Assembly (NCBI RefSeq): GCF_015762685.1
Contig: NZ_PEHF01000095.1
Location: 124,001-188,000 of the forward strand
Origin: Candidatus Symbiopectobacterium sp. 'North America'
Lineage (GTDB): Bacteria > Pseudomonadota > Gammaproteobacteria > Enterobacterales > Enterobacteriaceae
Length of the DNA stretch: 64,000 nt
Direction: 5' to 3'
The translations under genes were made by a program, and so were the position numbers. The notes beneath the pieces are model-generated. The model had not been told where the DNA came from, ran no database searches, and was given only the letters and a program-made list of their open reading frames with translations. The stretch's first letter is position 1; the number at the start of each line of letters is the position of its first letter. Shown here in pieces: positions 18,659 through 28,661 of this stretch.

Positions 18659-19108
18659 ATGAGCAAAGGAAATGAGCTGTCTATTATTTCCCGCTATATG
18701 AAAAAGCTGCATGTGTTGACGCTATGCGTAGGGGGAAATTCGGAATTATGGTGTGCGAGCTGCTTCTATACTTATGACGAAAATGAGGTCGCTTTCTACA
18801 TCATGACAGAAACCTCGACGCGCCATGGTGAAATGATGCTGCGTTACCCGGCGGTTGCCGGGACGATTGCCGGGCAACCTAAAACCGTCATGTTGATCAA
18901 AGGCGTGCAGTTCAGCGGTCAGGCATTACTGCTACAGGGTGAAGAGACCGTTTCGGCCTGCGAGCGCTACACGCAGCGTTTTCCTATCGCCCGGGGGGCG
19001 ACCTCACCCGTTTGGCGCTTGCGGATCGATACCCTGAAGATGTCGGACAATACGCTGGGTTTTGGCACCAAACGCCACTGGTACCGCGATGAGGAAAACG
19101 ACGGATAA
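18659..19108 (+). CDS. yhbP: UPF0306 family protein YhbP
   Basis: YhbP is a small protein of the pyridoxamine 5'-phosphate oxidase-like split-barrel fold, predicted to bind a flavin; its biochemical role is not known. The 149 residues align with Escherichia YhbP in the blocks ELWCASCFYTYDENEVAFYI, AVAGTIAGQPKTV, IKGVQFSGQA and DNTLGFGTKRHW. The start at 18659 follows AGGAGAGG; an earlier in-frame ATG at 18623 lacks one. It sits 28 bp upstream of yraR; yhbP and yraR are near neighbours in Escherichia too. Confidence 0.88.
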   Translation: MSKGNELSIISRYMKKLHVLTLCVGGNSELWCASCFYTYDENEVAFYIMTETSTRHGEMMLRYPAVAGTIAGQPKTVMLIKGVQFSGQALLLQGEETVSACERYTQRFPIARGATSPVWRLRIDTLKMSDNTLGFGTKRHWYRDEENDG

Positions 19109-19136
19109 CTGAATGCATCTGGCAACAGGAGGAGCC

Positions 19137-19802
19137 ATGAGTCGAGTATTGCTGCTAGGCGCGACAGGATTGATTGGGCAGGAATTGCTGAAGCTGCTGC
19201 AAGCCAATAGCCGGGTAGAGGTTATCTATGCGCCCACGCGCAGGCCGCTGCCCGCTCAGGATAAACTGGTCAATCCTTGTCATGAGGATGTTCGCGTTGC
19301 GCTGGCGCAATTGTATGAGCCGGTCGATATTGTGTTTTGCTGCCTGGGGACCACGCGCAAGCTGGCGGGCAGTAAGCCGGCGTTTCGCTTTGTGGATTAT
19401 ACGCTGGTGGTCGACAGTGCCGCGCGGGCCAAGGCGCTGGGCGCTACACACCTGCTCACGGTGAGTGCGATGAGTGCCAGTGCTACGTCACCGTTTTTCT
19501 ATTCACGCATCAAAGGTGAGATGGAAGCTGCGTTGCGTCAGCAGGGCTGGCGACATTTGACACTGGTACGCCCTTCACTGCTGTTGGGCGAACGGACAAC
19601 GCGACGGCCGCTGGAGCACTTTTCCGCACCGCTGCTCAAGTGGCTGCCTGCTAAATGGCGAGCGATTGAAGGAAAAGCCGTGGCCCGTGCACTGATGAAT
19701 CACGCCTTTTCACCCGAACCAAAAGCCAGTGTGACGGTGCTCGAAGCTGAGGAACTACGCGCCTGGGGCAGTCCGCCGCTTGCGCCGGAGCTACACGGTT
19801 AA
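19137..19802 (+). CDS. yraR: NAD(P)-binding protein YraR
   Basis: This 221-residue protein has a Rossmann fold of the atypical short-chain dehydrogenase type. The N-terminal glycine motif LLGATGLIGQELL is at residues 5-17, followed by VFCCLGTTRKLAGSK and LTVSAMSASATSPFFYSRIKGEME, which match Escherichia YraR. The substrate is unknown. The ATG at 19137 has AGGAGG six bases upstream. It follows yhbP and may form an operon with it. It is intact. Confidence 0.88.
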   Translation: MSRVLLLGATGLIGQELLKLLQANSRVEVIYAPTRRPLPAQDKLVNPCHEDVRVALAQLYEPVDIVFCCLGTTRKLAGSKPAFRFVDYTLVVDSAARAKALGATHLLTVSAMSASATSPFFYSRIKGEMEAALRQQGWRHLTLVRPSLLLGERTTRRPLEHFSAPLLKWLPAKWRAIEGKAVARALMNHAFSPEPKASVTVLEAEELRAWGSPPLAPELHG

Positions 19803-19813
19803 GTCTGCGACTG

Positions 19814-20278
19814 TCATCGCAAACGATGGATAACCTGATTGCTGCTGCCGCGCCAGATTAACGCAGGATCTTTGAGATCCTGTACAAATTTACCGTCTAC
19901 CAGTACGTTGATAAGCGCCACAAACTGTTGTTGTGCGGGCGTAAGCTCAGCGAGCAGGTAGCCTGTCCACATCCAGATGTCTTTTCCGGGGCATTCGGCA
20001 TGAATGCGCTCCACCAAACGCAGCACATCCGGTACGTTTTGCGGATGGAGCGGATCGCCACCGGAGAGCGTCAAGCCTTGGCGCGAAATCTGCGTATCCT
20101 GCAAATCGGCAATGATCTGGTCTTCCAGCGCCTGAGTAAAAGGCTGGCCGGAATTGAGCCGCCAAGTGCTTTTATTGTAGCAACCTGGGCATTGATGCAC
20201 GCAACCGGAAACAAACAGCGTACAGCGCGTGCCGGGCCCGTTGACCACGTCAACCGGGTAGTACTGGTGATAATTCAT
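19814..20278 (-). CDS. nrdG: Anaerobic ribonucleotide reductase activating protein
   Basis: NrdG is a radical-SAM enzyme that installs the glycyl radical on NrdD for deoxyribonucleotide synthesis without oxygen. The 154 residues equal Escherichia NrdG. The [4Fe-4S] motif CVHQCPGC lies at about 26-33 and the SAM-binding GGDPL at about 74-78. The gene is intact, but its partner nrdD, just upstream on the same strand, lacks its 5' half, so NrdG has no visible substrate in this locus. Confidence 0.94.
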   Translation of the reverse strand: MNYHQYYPVDVVNGPGTRCTLFVSGCVHQCPGCYNKSTWRLNSGQPFTQALEDQIIADLQDTQISRQGLTLSGGDPLHPQNVPDVLRLVERIHAECPGKDIWMWTGYLLAELTPAQQQFVALINVLVDGKFVQDLKDPALIWRGSSNQVIHRLR

Positions 20279-20412
20279 GGTATGGCATTGTTTGCTAGAT
20301 AATGGTCTGATAAATAATGGTTTTCTGAGTAAAGGTGTCCGGCGTCCGTTGACGCCGGTAAGCGTGTAAAGCTGGCCGCATCCTTGCGACCATCAGGCTC
20401 GACGCGGGCTGT

Positions 20413-21358
20413 TTAGCCCAGTTGACCATTGCCGAGGTGCTTGATCCGGCGTTTGACCTCTTCCTGCTTCCCAGCGTTAAACGGACGTGCATCCGGGCTG
20501 CCCAGATAGCCACATACCCGACGCGTCACAGATACGCGTGCGGAGTCGTGATTGCCACATTTCGGGCAGGTGAAGCCTTTGCTGGTGCACTCAAACTCAC
20601 CGGTGAAACCACACTCATAGCACTCATCGATCGGCGTATTGGTGCCGTAGTAGGGCACACGGCTATAGCTGTAATCCCAAACGTCTTCCAGCGCTTTAAG
20701 GTTATGTTGCAGGTTCGGATATTCGCCGTAGCAAATGAAGCCTCCGTTTGCCAGCGGTGGGTAGAGCAGTTCAAAGTCGATTTTCTTGTAAGGATTCACC
20801 TTCTTCTCCACGTCCAGGTGGAAGCTGTTGGTGTAGTAACCCTTATCGGTCACGCCTGGTATCACGCCGAATTCAGCGGTGTCGATACGGCAAAAGCGGT
20901 TACACAGGTTTTCACTCGGCGTACTGTAAAGGCTGAAACCGTAGCCGGTTTCTTCTTTCCACTGATCGGTCGCGGCTTTCAGGCGTGCGACGATGGCGAC
21001 CGCCTTTTCACGCAGTTGCTCATTGTTGAACACGTGTGTCTGGTTGCCAAACAGCGCGTTAATGGTCTCATGAACCCCAATATAGCCCAATGAGATCGAT
21101 GCCCGACCGTTTTTGAAGATCTCAGCGACGTTGTCGTCCGCTTTCAGGCGTACACCACAGGCACCTTCCATATACAGGATTGGAGCGACACGGGCTTTGA
21201 CGTTTTCCAAACGTGCGATGTGCGTCATCAACGCTTTTTTCGCCAGTTGTAGACGATTATCCAGCAGGTTCCAGAAACGCTCTTCGTTATGTTCCGCTTC
21301 CAGCGCGATGCGCGGCAGGTTGAGGCTGATTACCCCGAGGTTGTTGCGACCATTACCA
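20413..21358 (-). pseudogene. nrdD: Anaerobic ribonucleotide reductase, 3' fragment
   Basis: Only about the last 312 of the roughly 710 residues of the class III ribonucleotide reductase NrdD remain. From GNGRNNLGVISLNLPRIALEA onward the family sequence is intact, including the zinc-ribbon cysteines (CYECGFTGEF and CPKCGNHD) and the C-terminal glycyl-radical segment RRVCGYLGSPDARP. The 5' side is replaced abruptly at about 21350-21360 by the body of hxpA, which reads into it out of frame. The N-terminal ATP-cone and most of the barrel are missing here. A complete copy elsewhere cannot be excluded. Confidence 0.92.
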
Positions 21359-21836
21359 CCACGCACTCATGCGGTTCCAGACCCAGGCTTGCAGCACCCA
21401 GCAGATAAGCATCCGGCTGCGACTTACCGCGAGCCACCTGTTCGGCGGTGATAAACACCTGAGGCTGCGGCAATTGCCCGGCACGATGGCGCGCATGGGC
21501 GATAGGTACGGTGCCTGATGTCACGATAGCCCAGGGAATGCCGAGCGCGTTGAGACGTTCAAGGAGTTGGCTTGCGCCCGGCATCGCCTGCACGCCCTGC
21601 GTGTCAGACGCTTCGGTGCGCTCCAGCTCATCAAACTCACGCTGGATCTCCGCTTCGCTTTTACCCTGCAAAAAGTGGCGCAGCGAGGTGATCGCCTGTT
21701 TGCCATGGATAAAATCAAGCACCTCCTGGGGTTCGATATCATGGGCTACCGCCCAATTAACCCAGGCACGCTCCACGGCTAGTAGTGAATCCACCAGCGT
21801 ACCATCCAAATCAAACAGGAAACCTTTACACTCCAC
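21350..21836 (-). pseudogene. hxpA: Sugar phosphatase HxpA (YfbT), 3'-truncated
   Basis: HxpA is a haloacid-dehalogenase-family phosphatase acting on sugar phosphates. The nucleophile motif FLFDLDGTLVDS is near the start, and the following cap and core sequence is intact to LGLEPHECVVV. The family should then continue with VEDAPAG, which carries the last metal-binding Asp; here it stops and runs into nrdD sequence. About 55 C-terminal residues are lost. The most likely start is the GTG at 21836, five bases after GAGG. Its usual neighbours yfbU, yfbV and ackA follow. Confidence 0.9.
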
Positions 21837-21864
21837 AACCACCTCTTTGTTTTATTTCACCGGT

Positions 21865-22359
21865 TCAGGCATTGATGATTTGCGCAATCTCTACGGCGCT
21901 TAAATGATACTGACGCGGACAGGACACCCACACTGGCAGCATGCGGTTGTATTTTTCCCACATTTTAGTCTGTGCGTTGAAGCCGTGAGTACCGGAATCG
22001 AAATGCGGGTAGCGCCCTTCAACATGCACCATGAAACGAACAAAGCCGAGATAGCGCGCTTCGGTCGCGGCATCAAAGCCCAAAAAGGCAAGGCGACGCT
22101 GATCCAGATCCTTGCGCTCTTTCAGGTTATCCTAGGAAACCTGCAAGGCGTGGTGCATTTCCATAATATTGATGATGGTGCGGCACACGTCTTCACTGAG
22201 TTCGCCAAATTCTCGATCCAACTCACGCATTTGCAGCCCATAGCCGCGCTCGACGATGGTTTGCAGCCGACGATAGCGTTCTGCATTGTCCGGATCCATC
22301 ATCGTCATCATTTTGTATTGATTCGAAAGGATCAATCTCTGGGCATTCGTCATTTCCAT
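21865..22359 (-). pseudogene. yfbU: YfbU family protein, amber mutant
   Basis: YfbU is a conserved 164-residue enterobacterial protein of uncertain function. The whole frame is readable from [18 protein letters not shown] to EIAQIINA and matches Escherichia closely. One in-frame TAG at 22132-22134 stands where homologs have Trp (HALQVSW; TGG to TAG), cutting the product at 75 residues. AGGAG lies upstream of the start. It is one of several stop-codon lesions in this block. Confidence 0.92.
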
Positions 22360-22528
22360 CGTGCTCTCCTGAACCTCTATAGTACCGGCCTGACGCCGCT
22401 GACTCGTTTAACCTGATACCAGAATCGCATACCCCAAAGTAGGAAGATAGCGCTAGCCTCCGGTTTTTTGATTTAAAACAGAGGGGAAGGACAAAGTAAT
22501 GCTATTCACACGCAAAGGGTGAAAAGGG

Positions 22529-22990
22529 TCACAGATCATCCAAAAAGGTTTTGTCCAGCTGTTTAAAGTTAAAGGCACGTTTCAGCACGTCGGCCAGCAT
22601 CTGGTAAGTGGGTTTACCTTCAATCGGAGCTAGCGCCATCCCTGCCTCTTGCAGTTTAAGGCGAAGATCGTGAAACCATTCGGAAAGCGTGTGGGGTAAC
22701 GGCGATACCGAGCGGCGGCCTAGCCACAACAGCCCCTGTAAGGGCAGACTACAGGCAAACAGTGCGGTCGCAACGGCTGGCCCCAGTTGGCCATCCAGCG
22801 CAATCTGCCAGGTTAAGGTGAACACGGCCAGCGGCGGCATAAAACGAATACTGAACTGCGTAGCGCGCACTACGCGGTTTTCAGGGAAAACAGGCGCCAG
22901 ACGTTTATCCAGCGGCCAGGTTTTCATATAATGCTGCCCGTAATGGAGTACACGCTATCCCCCGCGTTTATCAGTTGGTTGAGATTTCAT
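22529..22990 (-). pseudogene. yfbV: UPF0208 membrane protein YfbV, early amber codon
   Basis: YfbV is a small inner-membrane protein (UPF0208) that has been linked to chromosome macrodomain organisation in Escherichia. The real start is probably the ATG at 22990, preceded by AAAGGAG. From there the frame reads MKSQPTDKRGG and then TAG, followed in the same frame by [22 protein letters not shown], where GQHY.KTWPL is the family N-terminal block. An internal ATG at 22927 could restart translation, giving 132 residues with the two membrane segments, but it lacks a ribosome-binding site. A two-residue insertion (NF) before [11 protein letters not shown] is also visible. Confidence 0.75.
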
Positions 22991-23538
22991 GGCGACTCCT
23001 TTGTTACCGTTTCAGTTATTACCATTTTCAATTGCATTATCAAAATAACAGATAAAAAATAAAATTCTAAAACAAGCTAGCAACTTTATTTGATAAATTT
23101 AAAATATATTTTGTATTTGCCTGACGCTATCGGTATCCTACCTCGGCGTAGGTCGCCATCTATACTAAAGTACTCATGTCACTAAACCAACGTGGTCATG
23201 CTGCATGCCAGAATAACGATCCTTTCACCATCGTGCTTGATGATGAATGCCGTTTTCAACTGTATTAACTACAGCATAGGCAAAAAACAGGGGACCATTG
23301 GTGCGGGCGCGACATTTATCGCCTTATTTTTCGCCACATGCTTTTCAGGGCCGATATGTCATCTTCGCACGCCGTGCATCCAGTATGCGATGCGGATAGG
23401 CCATATCGGCGCTTTTTCATGGTCATGTCAGGGAAATCACACCGTGCCATGACGTTAGTCATAAATGTCAGCTGCTGTTTAGGCTACGCTACGCGCTGTT
23501 TGACATTTGTTCACCATGTATAACAAGTAGGTACTTCC
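22991..23538. other. Intergenic region upstream of ackA
   Basis: The 548-bp region has a very A/T-rich part (23020-23125) and then a long imperfect hairpin with 9-bp arms, GCCGATATG (23350-23358) and CATATCGGC (23402-23410). It should contain the ackA-pta promoters, which are oxygen-responsive in Escherichia. No gene was seen. Confidence 0.6.
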
Positions 23539-24741
23539 ATGTCGAGTAAGTTAGTACTGGTTCTTAACTGCGGTAGTTCATCCCTGAAGTTCGCTATCAT
23601 CGATGCTGTTAACGGGGAAGAGTACCTGTCAGGTCTGGCCGAGTGTTTCCACCTTCCTGAAGCCCGTCTCAAGTGGAAAATGGATGGTGCCAAGCGGGAA
23701 GCTGCGCTGGGCGCAGGCGCTGCACATAGCGAAGCGTTGAACTTCATCGTTAACACCATTCTGGCACAGAAACCGGAACTCTCCGCGCAACTGGTTGCTA
23801 TCGGTCACCGTATTGTACACGGCGGCGAGAAATTCACCCAGTCTGCCGTGATCAACGACGATGTGCTGCAAGGCATCAAAGATTCCGTGCCGTTCGCGCC
23901 GCTGCACAACCCGGCTCACCTGATCGGTATCAACGAAGCGCTGAAATCGTTCCCCGCGCTGGTAGACAAAAACGTTGCCGTATTCGACACCGCATTCCAC
24001 CAGACCATGCCGGAAGAATCCTACCTGTATGCCCTGCCGTACAAACTGTACTCCGAGCATCACATTCGCCGCTATGGCGCGCACGGCACCAGCCACTTCT
24101 TTGTGACCCAACAGGCCGCAGAAGCGCTGAACAAGACGGTTGATGAAGTTAACCTGATTACTTGCCACCTGGGCAACGGCGGTTCCGTAACCGCAGTGCG
24201 TAACGGTAAGTGTGTTGATACCTCCATGGGTCTGACCCCGTTGGAAGGTTTGGTCATGGGTACCCGTAGCGGTGACATCGACCCGGCGATCATTTTCCAC
24301 CTGCACGATTCTCTGGGCATGAGCGTTGAGGCGATCAACAAACTGCTGACCAAAGAATCTGGCCTGCTGGGCCTGACCGAAGTCACCAGCGACTGCCGCT
24401 ATGTTGAAGACAACTACACCACCAAAGCGGATGCCAAACGTGCCATGAACGTGTATTGCCACCGTCTGGCCAAATACATCGGTGCCTACAGTGCGCTGAT
24501 AGAAGGCCGTCTGGACGCTGTTATCTTCACTGGTGGTATCGGTGAAAATGCGGCTATAGTGCGTGAACTGACGTTGAGCAAACTGGGCCTGCTGGGCTTT
24601 GAAGTCGACCACGAACGCAACCTGGCTGCTCGCTTCGGCAACGGCGGCAACATCAGCAAAGAGGGCTGCCGCCCTGCACTTGTGATCCCGACCAACGAAG
24701 AGTTGGTTATCGCGCAAGACGCCCTGCGTCTCACCGCGTAA
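23539..24741 (+). CDS. ackA: Acetate kinase
   Basis: AckA converts acetyl phosphate and ADP to acetate and ATP in the cytoplasm. The 400-residue enzyme has the N-terminal signature [11 protein letters not shown], the catalytic His region [10 protein letters not shown], the ATP-binding [10 protein letters not shown] and the C-terminal [10 protein letters not shown]. The length is that of Escherichia. Codon use is strongly biased as in highly expressed genes, unlike many neighbours. It is 93 bp upstream of pta, with a strong hairpin between them. Confidence 0.97.
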   Translation: MSSKLVLVLNCGSSSLKFAIIDAVNGEEYLSGLAECFHLPEARLKWKMDGAKREAALGAGAAHSEALNFIVNTILAQKPELSAQLVAIGHRIVHGGEKFTQSAVINDDVLQGIKDSVPFAPLHNPAHLIGINEALKSFPALVDKNVAVFDTAFHQTMPEESYLYALPYKLYSEHHIRRYGAHGTSHFFVTQQAAEALNKTVDEVNLITCHLGNGGSVTAVRNGKCVDTSMGLTPLEGLVMGTRSGDIDPAIIFHLHDSLGMSVEAINKLLTKESGLLGLTEVTSDCRYVEDNYTTKADAKRAMNVYCHRLAKYIGAYSALIEGRLDAVIFTGGIGENAAIVRELTLSKLGLLGFEVDHERNLAARFGNGGNISKEGCRPALVIPTNEELVIAQDALRLTA

Positions 24742-24752
24742 GACAAGTAATC

Positions 24753-24782
24753 CGACACCGTCAGCCAAGGCTGACGGTGTCG
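24753..24782 (+). terminator. Strong hairpin between ackA and pta
   Basis: CGACACCGTCAGCC (24753-24766) pairs perfectly with GGCTGACGGTGTCG (24769-24782) around a 2-base AA loop, followed by TTT. It is probably a partial terminator or RNA-processing hairpin that sets the ackA/pta ratio. Confidence 0.7.
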
Positions 24783-24834
24783 TTTCTGACCAAGCTGTTT
24801 TTGACTCAGCGAGCAACTGTAAAGAGGTTTAGCC

Positions 24835-26973
24835 GTGTCCCGTACAATCATGTTGATCCCCACTGGCACCAGCGTTGGTCTGACAAGCGTCAGCCTGGGT
24901 GTCATTCGCTCCATGGAACAAAAAGGCGTGCGCCTGAGCGTGTTCAAACCGATCGCGCAGCCGCGTTCTGGCGACAATACGCCGGATCAAACCACCTCTA
25001 TCATCCGCGCCAACTCAGCCATCACTGCGGCTGAGCCGTTGAAAATGAGCCACGTTGAAGCGCTGCTCAGTTCCAACCAGCAAGATGTGCTGATGGAAGA
25101 GATCATCGCCAACTACCACGAAAACACCAAAGATGCAGAAGTGGTGTTAGTAGAAGGTCTGGTTCCAACGCGCAAACATCAGTTTGCCAACGCGCTGAAC
25201 TATGAAATCGCCAAAACCCTGAACGCTGAAATTGTGTTCGTTATCGCACTGGGCAACAACTCTCCGGACCAGTTGAAAGAGCGTATCGAGCTGGCATGCA
25301 GCAGCTTTGGCGGCAGCAAGAACAAAAACATCACCGGCGTTATCATCAATAAACTGAATGCCCCGGTGGATGAGCAAGGTCGTACCCGTCCTGATTTGTC
25401 TGAAATCTTCGATGATTCCAGCAAAGCAGACGTGCCGAACGTCGATCCGAAACAACTGTTTGCCAACAGCCCGCTGCCGGTACTGGGCTGCGTGCCGTGG
25501 AGCTTCGATCTGATCGCCACCCGCGCTATCGACATGGCAAAACACCTGAATGCCCGCATCATCAACGAAGGCGAAATTCAGACCCGTCGTGTGAAAACCG
25601 TGACCTTCTGTGCGCGCAGCATTCCACACATGCTGGAACATTTCCGTCCGGGTTCCCTGCTGGTGACCTCTGCGGATCGTCCTGACGTACTGGTCTCCGC
25701 GTGCCTGGCTGCCATGAACGGAGTTGAAATCGGTGCCGTGCTGCTGACCGGCGGTTATGAAATCGATGCCAGCATCGCCAAACTGTGCGAACGCGCCTTC
25801 CAGACTGGCCTGCCGGTATTTATGGTGAACACCAACACCTGGCAGACCTCGCTCAGCCTGCAAAGCTTCAGCCTGGAAGTACCGGCTGACGACAGCGAAC
25901 GCGTTGAGAAAGTCCAAGACTACGTGGCTCGCCACATTGACAGCCAGTGGATTGAATCCCTGAGCGCCGCATCCGAGCGTTCTCGCCGTCTGTCTCCGCC
26001 GGCATTCCGCTATCAGTTGACCGAACTGGCACGCCAAGCGGGCAAGCGCGTTGTGCTGCCGGAAGGCGACGAACCGCGTACCGTGAAGGCCGCCTCTATC
26101 TGTGCCGAACGTGGTATTGCGCACTGCGTGCTGCTGGGTAACCCGGAAGAGATCCAACGCGTTGCTGCTGCACAGGGTGTTGAACTGGGCAAAGGCATCG
26201 AAATTGTCGATCCGAATGCCGCTCGCGAACGCTATGTCCCGCGTCTGGTTGAGCTACGTAAGAGCAAAGGCATGACCGAAGTGGTTGCGCGTGAGCAACT
26301 GGAAGACAACGTGGTGCTGGGCACCCTGATGTTGGAACAAGGCGAAGTTGACGGTCTGGTTTCCGGTGCCGTTCACACTACCGCTAACACCATCCGTCCG
26401 CCGTTGCAGTTGATCAAAACCTCTCCGGGCAGTTCACTGGTTTCTTCCGTGTTCTTTATGCTGCTGCCGGAACAAGTGTTTGTCTACGGTGACTGCGCTA
26501 TCAACCCGGATCCGACCGCAGAGCAACTGGCCGAAATTGCGATTCAGTCCGCCGATTCCGCCGCCGCATTTGGTATCGATCCGCGCGTTGCCATGATCTC
26601 CTACTCCACCGGTAACTCTGGTGCGGGCAGCGACGTGGAAAAAGTGCGTGAAGCAACCCGTTTGGCACAGGAAAAACGCCCGGACCTGGTGATCGATGGT
26701 CCGCTGCAATACGACGCCGCAGTAATGGCCGACGTAGCGAAATCCAAAGCGCCGAATTCACCGGTTGCTGGCCAGGCTACCGTGTTCATCTTCCCGGATC
26801 TGAACACCGGTAACACCACGTACAAAGCGGTACAACGTTCTGCTGACCTGATCTCTATCGGGCCGATGCTGCAAGGCATGCGCAAGCCAGTGAACGATCT
26901 GTCCCGTGGCGCACTGGTAGACGATATCGTTTATACCGTGGCCCTGACCGCTATTCAGGCTACCCAGCAGTAA
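24835..26973 (+). CDS. pta: Phosphate acetyltransferase
   Basis: Pta interconverts acetyl-CoA and acetyl phosphate, completing the acetate pathway with AckA. The 712-residue enterobacterial form has an N-terminal P-loop-like domain ([17 protein letters not shown], about 1-220), a central DRTGG-type domain (about 230-340, with [16 protein letters not shown]) and the C-terminal catalytic domain (about 390-705, with [10 protein letters not shown] and [14 protein letters not shown]). It starts with GTG, preceded by AGAGG. It is intact and its codon use matches ackA. Confidence 0.97.
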   Translation: MSRTIMLIPTGTSVGLTSVSLGVIRSMEQKGVRLSVFKPIAQPRSGDNTPDQTTSIIRANSAITAAEPLKMSHVEALLSSNQQDVLMEEIIANYHENTKDAEVVLVEGLVPTRKHQFANALNYEIAKTLNAEIVFVIALGNNSPDQLKERIELACSSFGGSKNKNITGVIINKLNAPVDEQGRTRPDLSEIFDDSSKADVPNVDPKQLFANSPLPVLGCVPWSFDLIATRAIDMAKHLNARIINEGEIQTRRVKTVTFCARSIPHMLEHFRPGSLLVTSADRPDVLVSACLAAMNGVEIGAVLLTGGYEIDASIAKLCERAFQTGLPVFMVNTNTWQTSLSLQSFSLEVPADDSERVEKVQDYVARHIDSQWIESLSAASERSRRLSPPAFRYQLTELARQAGKRVVLPEGDEPRTVKAASICAERGIAHCVLLGNPEEIQRVAAAQGVELGKGIEIVDPNAARERYVPRLVELRKSKGMTEVVAREQLEDNVVLGTLMLEQGEVDGLVSGAVHTTANTIRPPLQLIKTSPGSSLVSSVFFMLLPEQVFVYGDCAINPDPTAEQLAEIAIQSADSAAAFGIDPRVAMISYSTGNSGAGSDVEKVREATRLAQEKRPDLVIDGPLQYDAAVMADVAKSKAPNSPVAGQATVFIFPDLNTGNTTYKAVQRSADLISIGPMLQGMRKPVNDLSRGALVDDIVYTVALTAIQATQQ

Positions 26974-26994
26974 TCCAGGGTTTCTGAATTATCC

Positions 26995-27019
26995 AAAGGC
27001 CGCGCTTTCGCGTCCTTTT
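26995..27019 (+). terminator. Terminator of ackA-pta
   Basis: The imperfect hairpin AAAGG-CGCG / CGCG-CCTTT with a CTTT loop is followed by TTTTGCTTTTG, 22 bases after the pta stop. Confidence 0.8.
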
Positions 27020-27106
27020 GCTTTTGTGTCATAGTAAATTGTTAAAAAACATCCTTATTTGCCAAAACACAGCTACCGATTAAAACAACACGCAAGGACA
27101 CACAGC

Positions 27107-27931
27107 ATGAGTCTGGTTCACTATCTCGGCAAGCAGACTCTCGGGGTTTTAGCCTGCTACCAGCAGGGAAAGGTGGTGATGCACATTTGCGGCGTCTACC
27201 CGCGCACCAACAATGCACTGCGGGTTTTCTTCCCCAAGGGCCACGCGCTGGCCGTCGGTGATTTCGCCACGCTGCATCTTGATAACCGCACCGGGGTGGA
27301 TCAGTTTGATGCCAACATTTCCGTTTATCGCGCCTCTTACAAAGGGCGCGTGGTGGAGGTGGATGAAGATTGGGTGCTGCTGGAGTCGCGTGAGTGCCAG
27401 GTGATGTATGGACTTAGCTGCGTACTGGATATCCGCGCACCGGACTATGACTATCCTCAGGATACGCGCGAAGAACGCGCGGTGCCGTTTACGGCTCTGA
27501 ATGCTCTGCCAGAGACGGAACACCATGATTTCACCAACAAGGTAGGCGTGCTGGTCACCATAGCGCAAGAACAGCCCCATACCACGATTCTGGCGTTTCT
27601 CTCTTCGGTGAACAATGATGTGTTTCTTATCACTTTCCCTGAGACATTCAAATCCCGGCAGCTCAAACGCAACCCACACTGTTTCTTTGCTATGGATGAG
27701 CGCTCACACTACACCTTTGAACGCGCTATTGAGTGGAACTACACCTTGATTGAGGGCGATGCCTATCTGATCCCGCCACACAATCCGCTGTTCGAACAGG
27801 TACGCGAGGCGTTCATTCACAAAAATCCGTGGGAGATGGCATTCTTCCTGCGTGAGGATCTGGAGATGTACCACATCAAGAGCCGTCAACTGGTGTGTCC
27901 TGGCTCACGACAGGCTGTCGTTACCGCATAA
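27107..27931 (+). CDS. Predicted FMN-binding split-barrel protein
   Basis: This 274-residue cytoplasmic protein is not one I can name. Two regions resemble beta-rich barrels. The C-terminal half (about 150-250) has the look of the pyridoxamine 5'-phosphate oxidase-like fold, with the order AFLSSVNNDVFLITFPETFKSRQLKRNPHCFFAMDERS split over two strands and a following IEGDAYLIP strand. The N-terminal half (MHICGVYPRTNNALRVFFP) could be a PilZ-like or second barrel. The ATG at 27107 has AAGGA upstream. It lies alone between pta and the convergent yfcD, with no damage. The fold assignment is inference. Confidence 0.6.
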   Translation: MSLVHYLGKQTLGVLACYQQGKVVMHICGVYPRTNNALRVFFPKGHALAVGDFATLHLDNRTGVDQFDANISVYRASYKGRVVEVDEDWVLLESRECQVMYGLSCVLDIRAPDYDYPQDTREERAVPFTALNALPETEHHDFTNKVGVLVTIAQEQPHTTILAFLSSVNNDVFLITFPETFKSRQLKRNPHCFFAMDERSHYTFERAIEWNYTLIEGDAYLIPPHNPLFEQVREAFIHKNPWEMAFFLREDLEMYHIKSRQLVCPGSRQAVVTA

Positions 27932-27982
27932 TGGTCTGCGCTGCGGGCCACCATTGACAGCCCGCAGCACAGCGTAAGCCGA

Positions 27983-28576
27983 TTACTCTTCAGCGTCGTC
28001 CGATGCGGCAACCTCGTCATCGGTTTTCACTGGCTCACGCGTAATGGGTTTGCCGTAGCTTTGCTCGTTGTAACGGCTCATCCACAGCGATAGGGCTTTG
28101 AGCGAATCCGGCGTGAACTCATCGCAGCGCGCCGTGACCTCCTGCGGTGTCATCCAGCACACCTCAGCCACTTCCTCTTCCTGCAAGGCAAACGGGCCGT
28201 GGGTAACGCAACTGAATAACGCCCCCCACACACGACAATTGTCACCGTCAAAATAGAACAGGCCATGATCGGCGAAAGGCACACCGGCAATGCCCAGTTC
28301 CTCCTCCGCTTCACGACGGGCGGACTCGAGCATGTGCTCGCCGGTTTGCACTACGCCCCCGGCTGTCGCATCCAACCAACCGGGGTAGAAATCTTTTGTC
28401 TCGGTACGGCGTTGAACCAGTATTTTTCCCATGCCGTCATGAACAACGATATAGGTGGCGCGGTGACGTAAACGTTGAGCGCGCATTTGCTGGCGGCTGG
28501 CCTGGGCGATAACGTCATTGTTCTCGTCAACAATATCCACCCACTCGGTCCCTGCCGCTTGACTTTGCTCCACCAT
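27983..28576 (-). CDS. yfcD: Nudix hydrolase YfcD
   Basis: YfcD is a Nudix-superfamily hydrolase that cleaves a nucleoside diphosphate linked to another group; its natural substrate is not established. The Nudix box is complete in [23 protein letters not shown] (about residues 72-94, G, E, REAEEE). The 197 residues exceed the Escherichia length by an acidic C-terminal tail ([14 protein letters not shown]). The order yfcD-yfcE is that of Escherichia. It is intact. Confidence 0.92.
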   Translation of the reverse strand: MVEQSQAAGTEWVDIVDENNDVIAQASRQQMRAQRLRHRATYIVVHDGMGKILVQRRTETKDFYPGWLDATAGGVVQTGEHMLESARREAEEELGIAGVPFADHGLFYFDGDNCRVWGALFSCVTHGPFALQEEEVAEVCWMTPQEVTARCDEFTPDSLKALSLWMSRYNEQSYGKPITREPVKTDDEVAASDDAEE

Positions 28577-28661
28577 CCTCTGAACCCTTCAGTATTGGCG
28601 CGTTGCGACGCGCGTCTGTTTTAAACGTACTAAGCGTTAGTCGTGCAAGATCGTTGATAAC

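Noticed and set aside
23629-24816. Long open frame antisense to ackA, and a similar one antisense to pta (25147-26157).
   Set aside because: These are typical mirror frames of highly biased, GC-rich third-position genes; they have no ribosome-binding site and no family motif.
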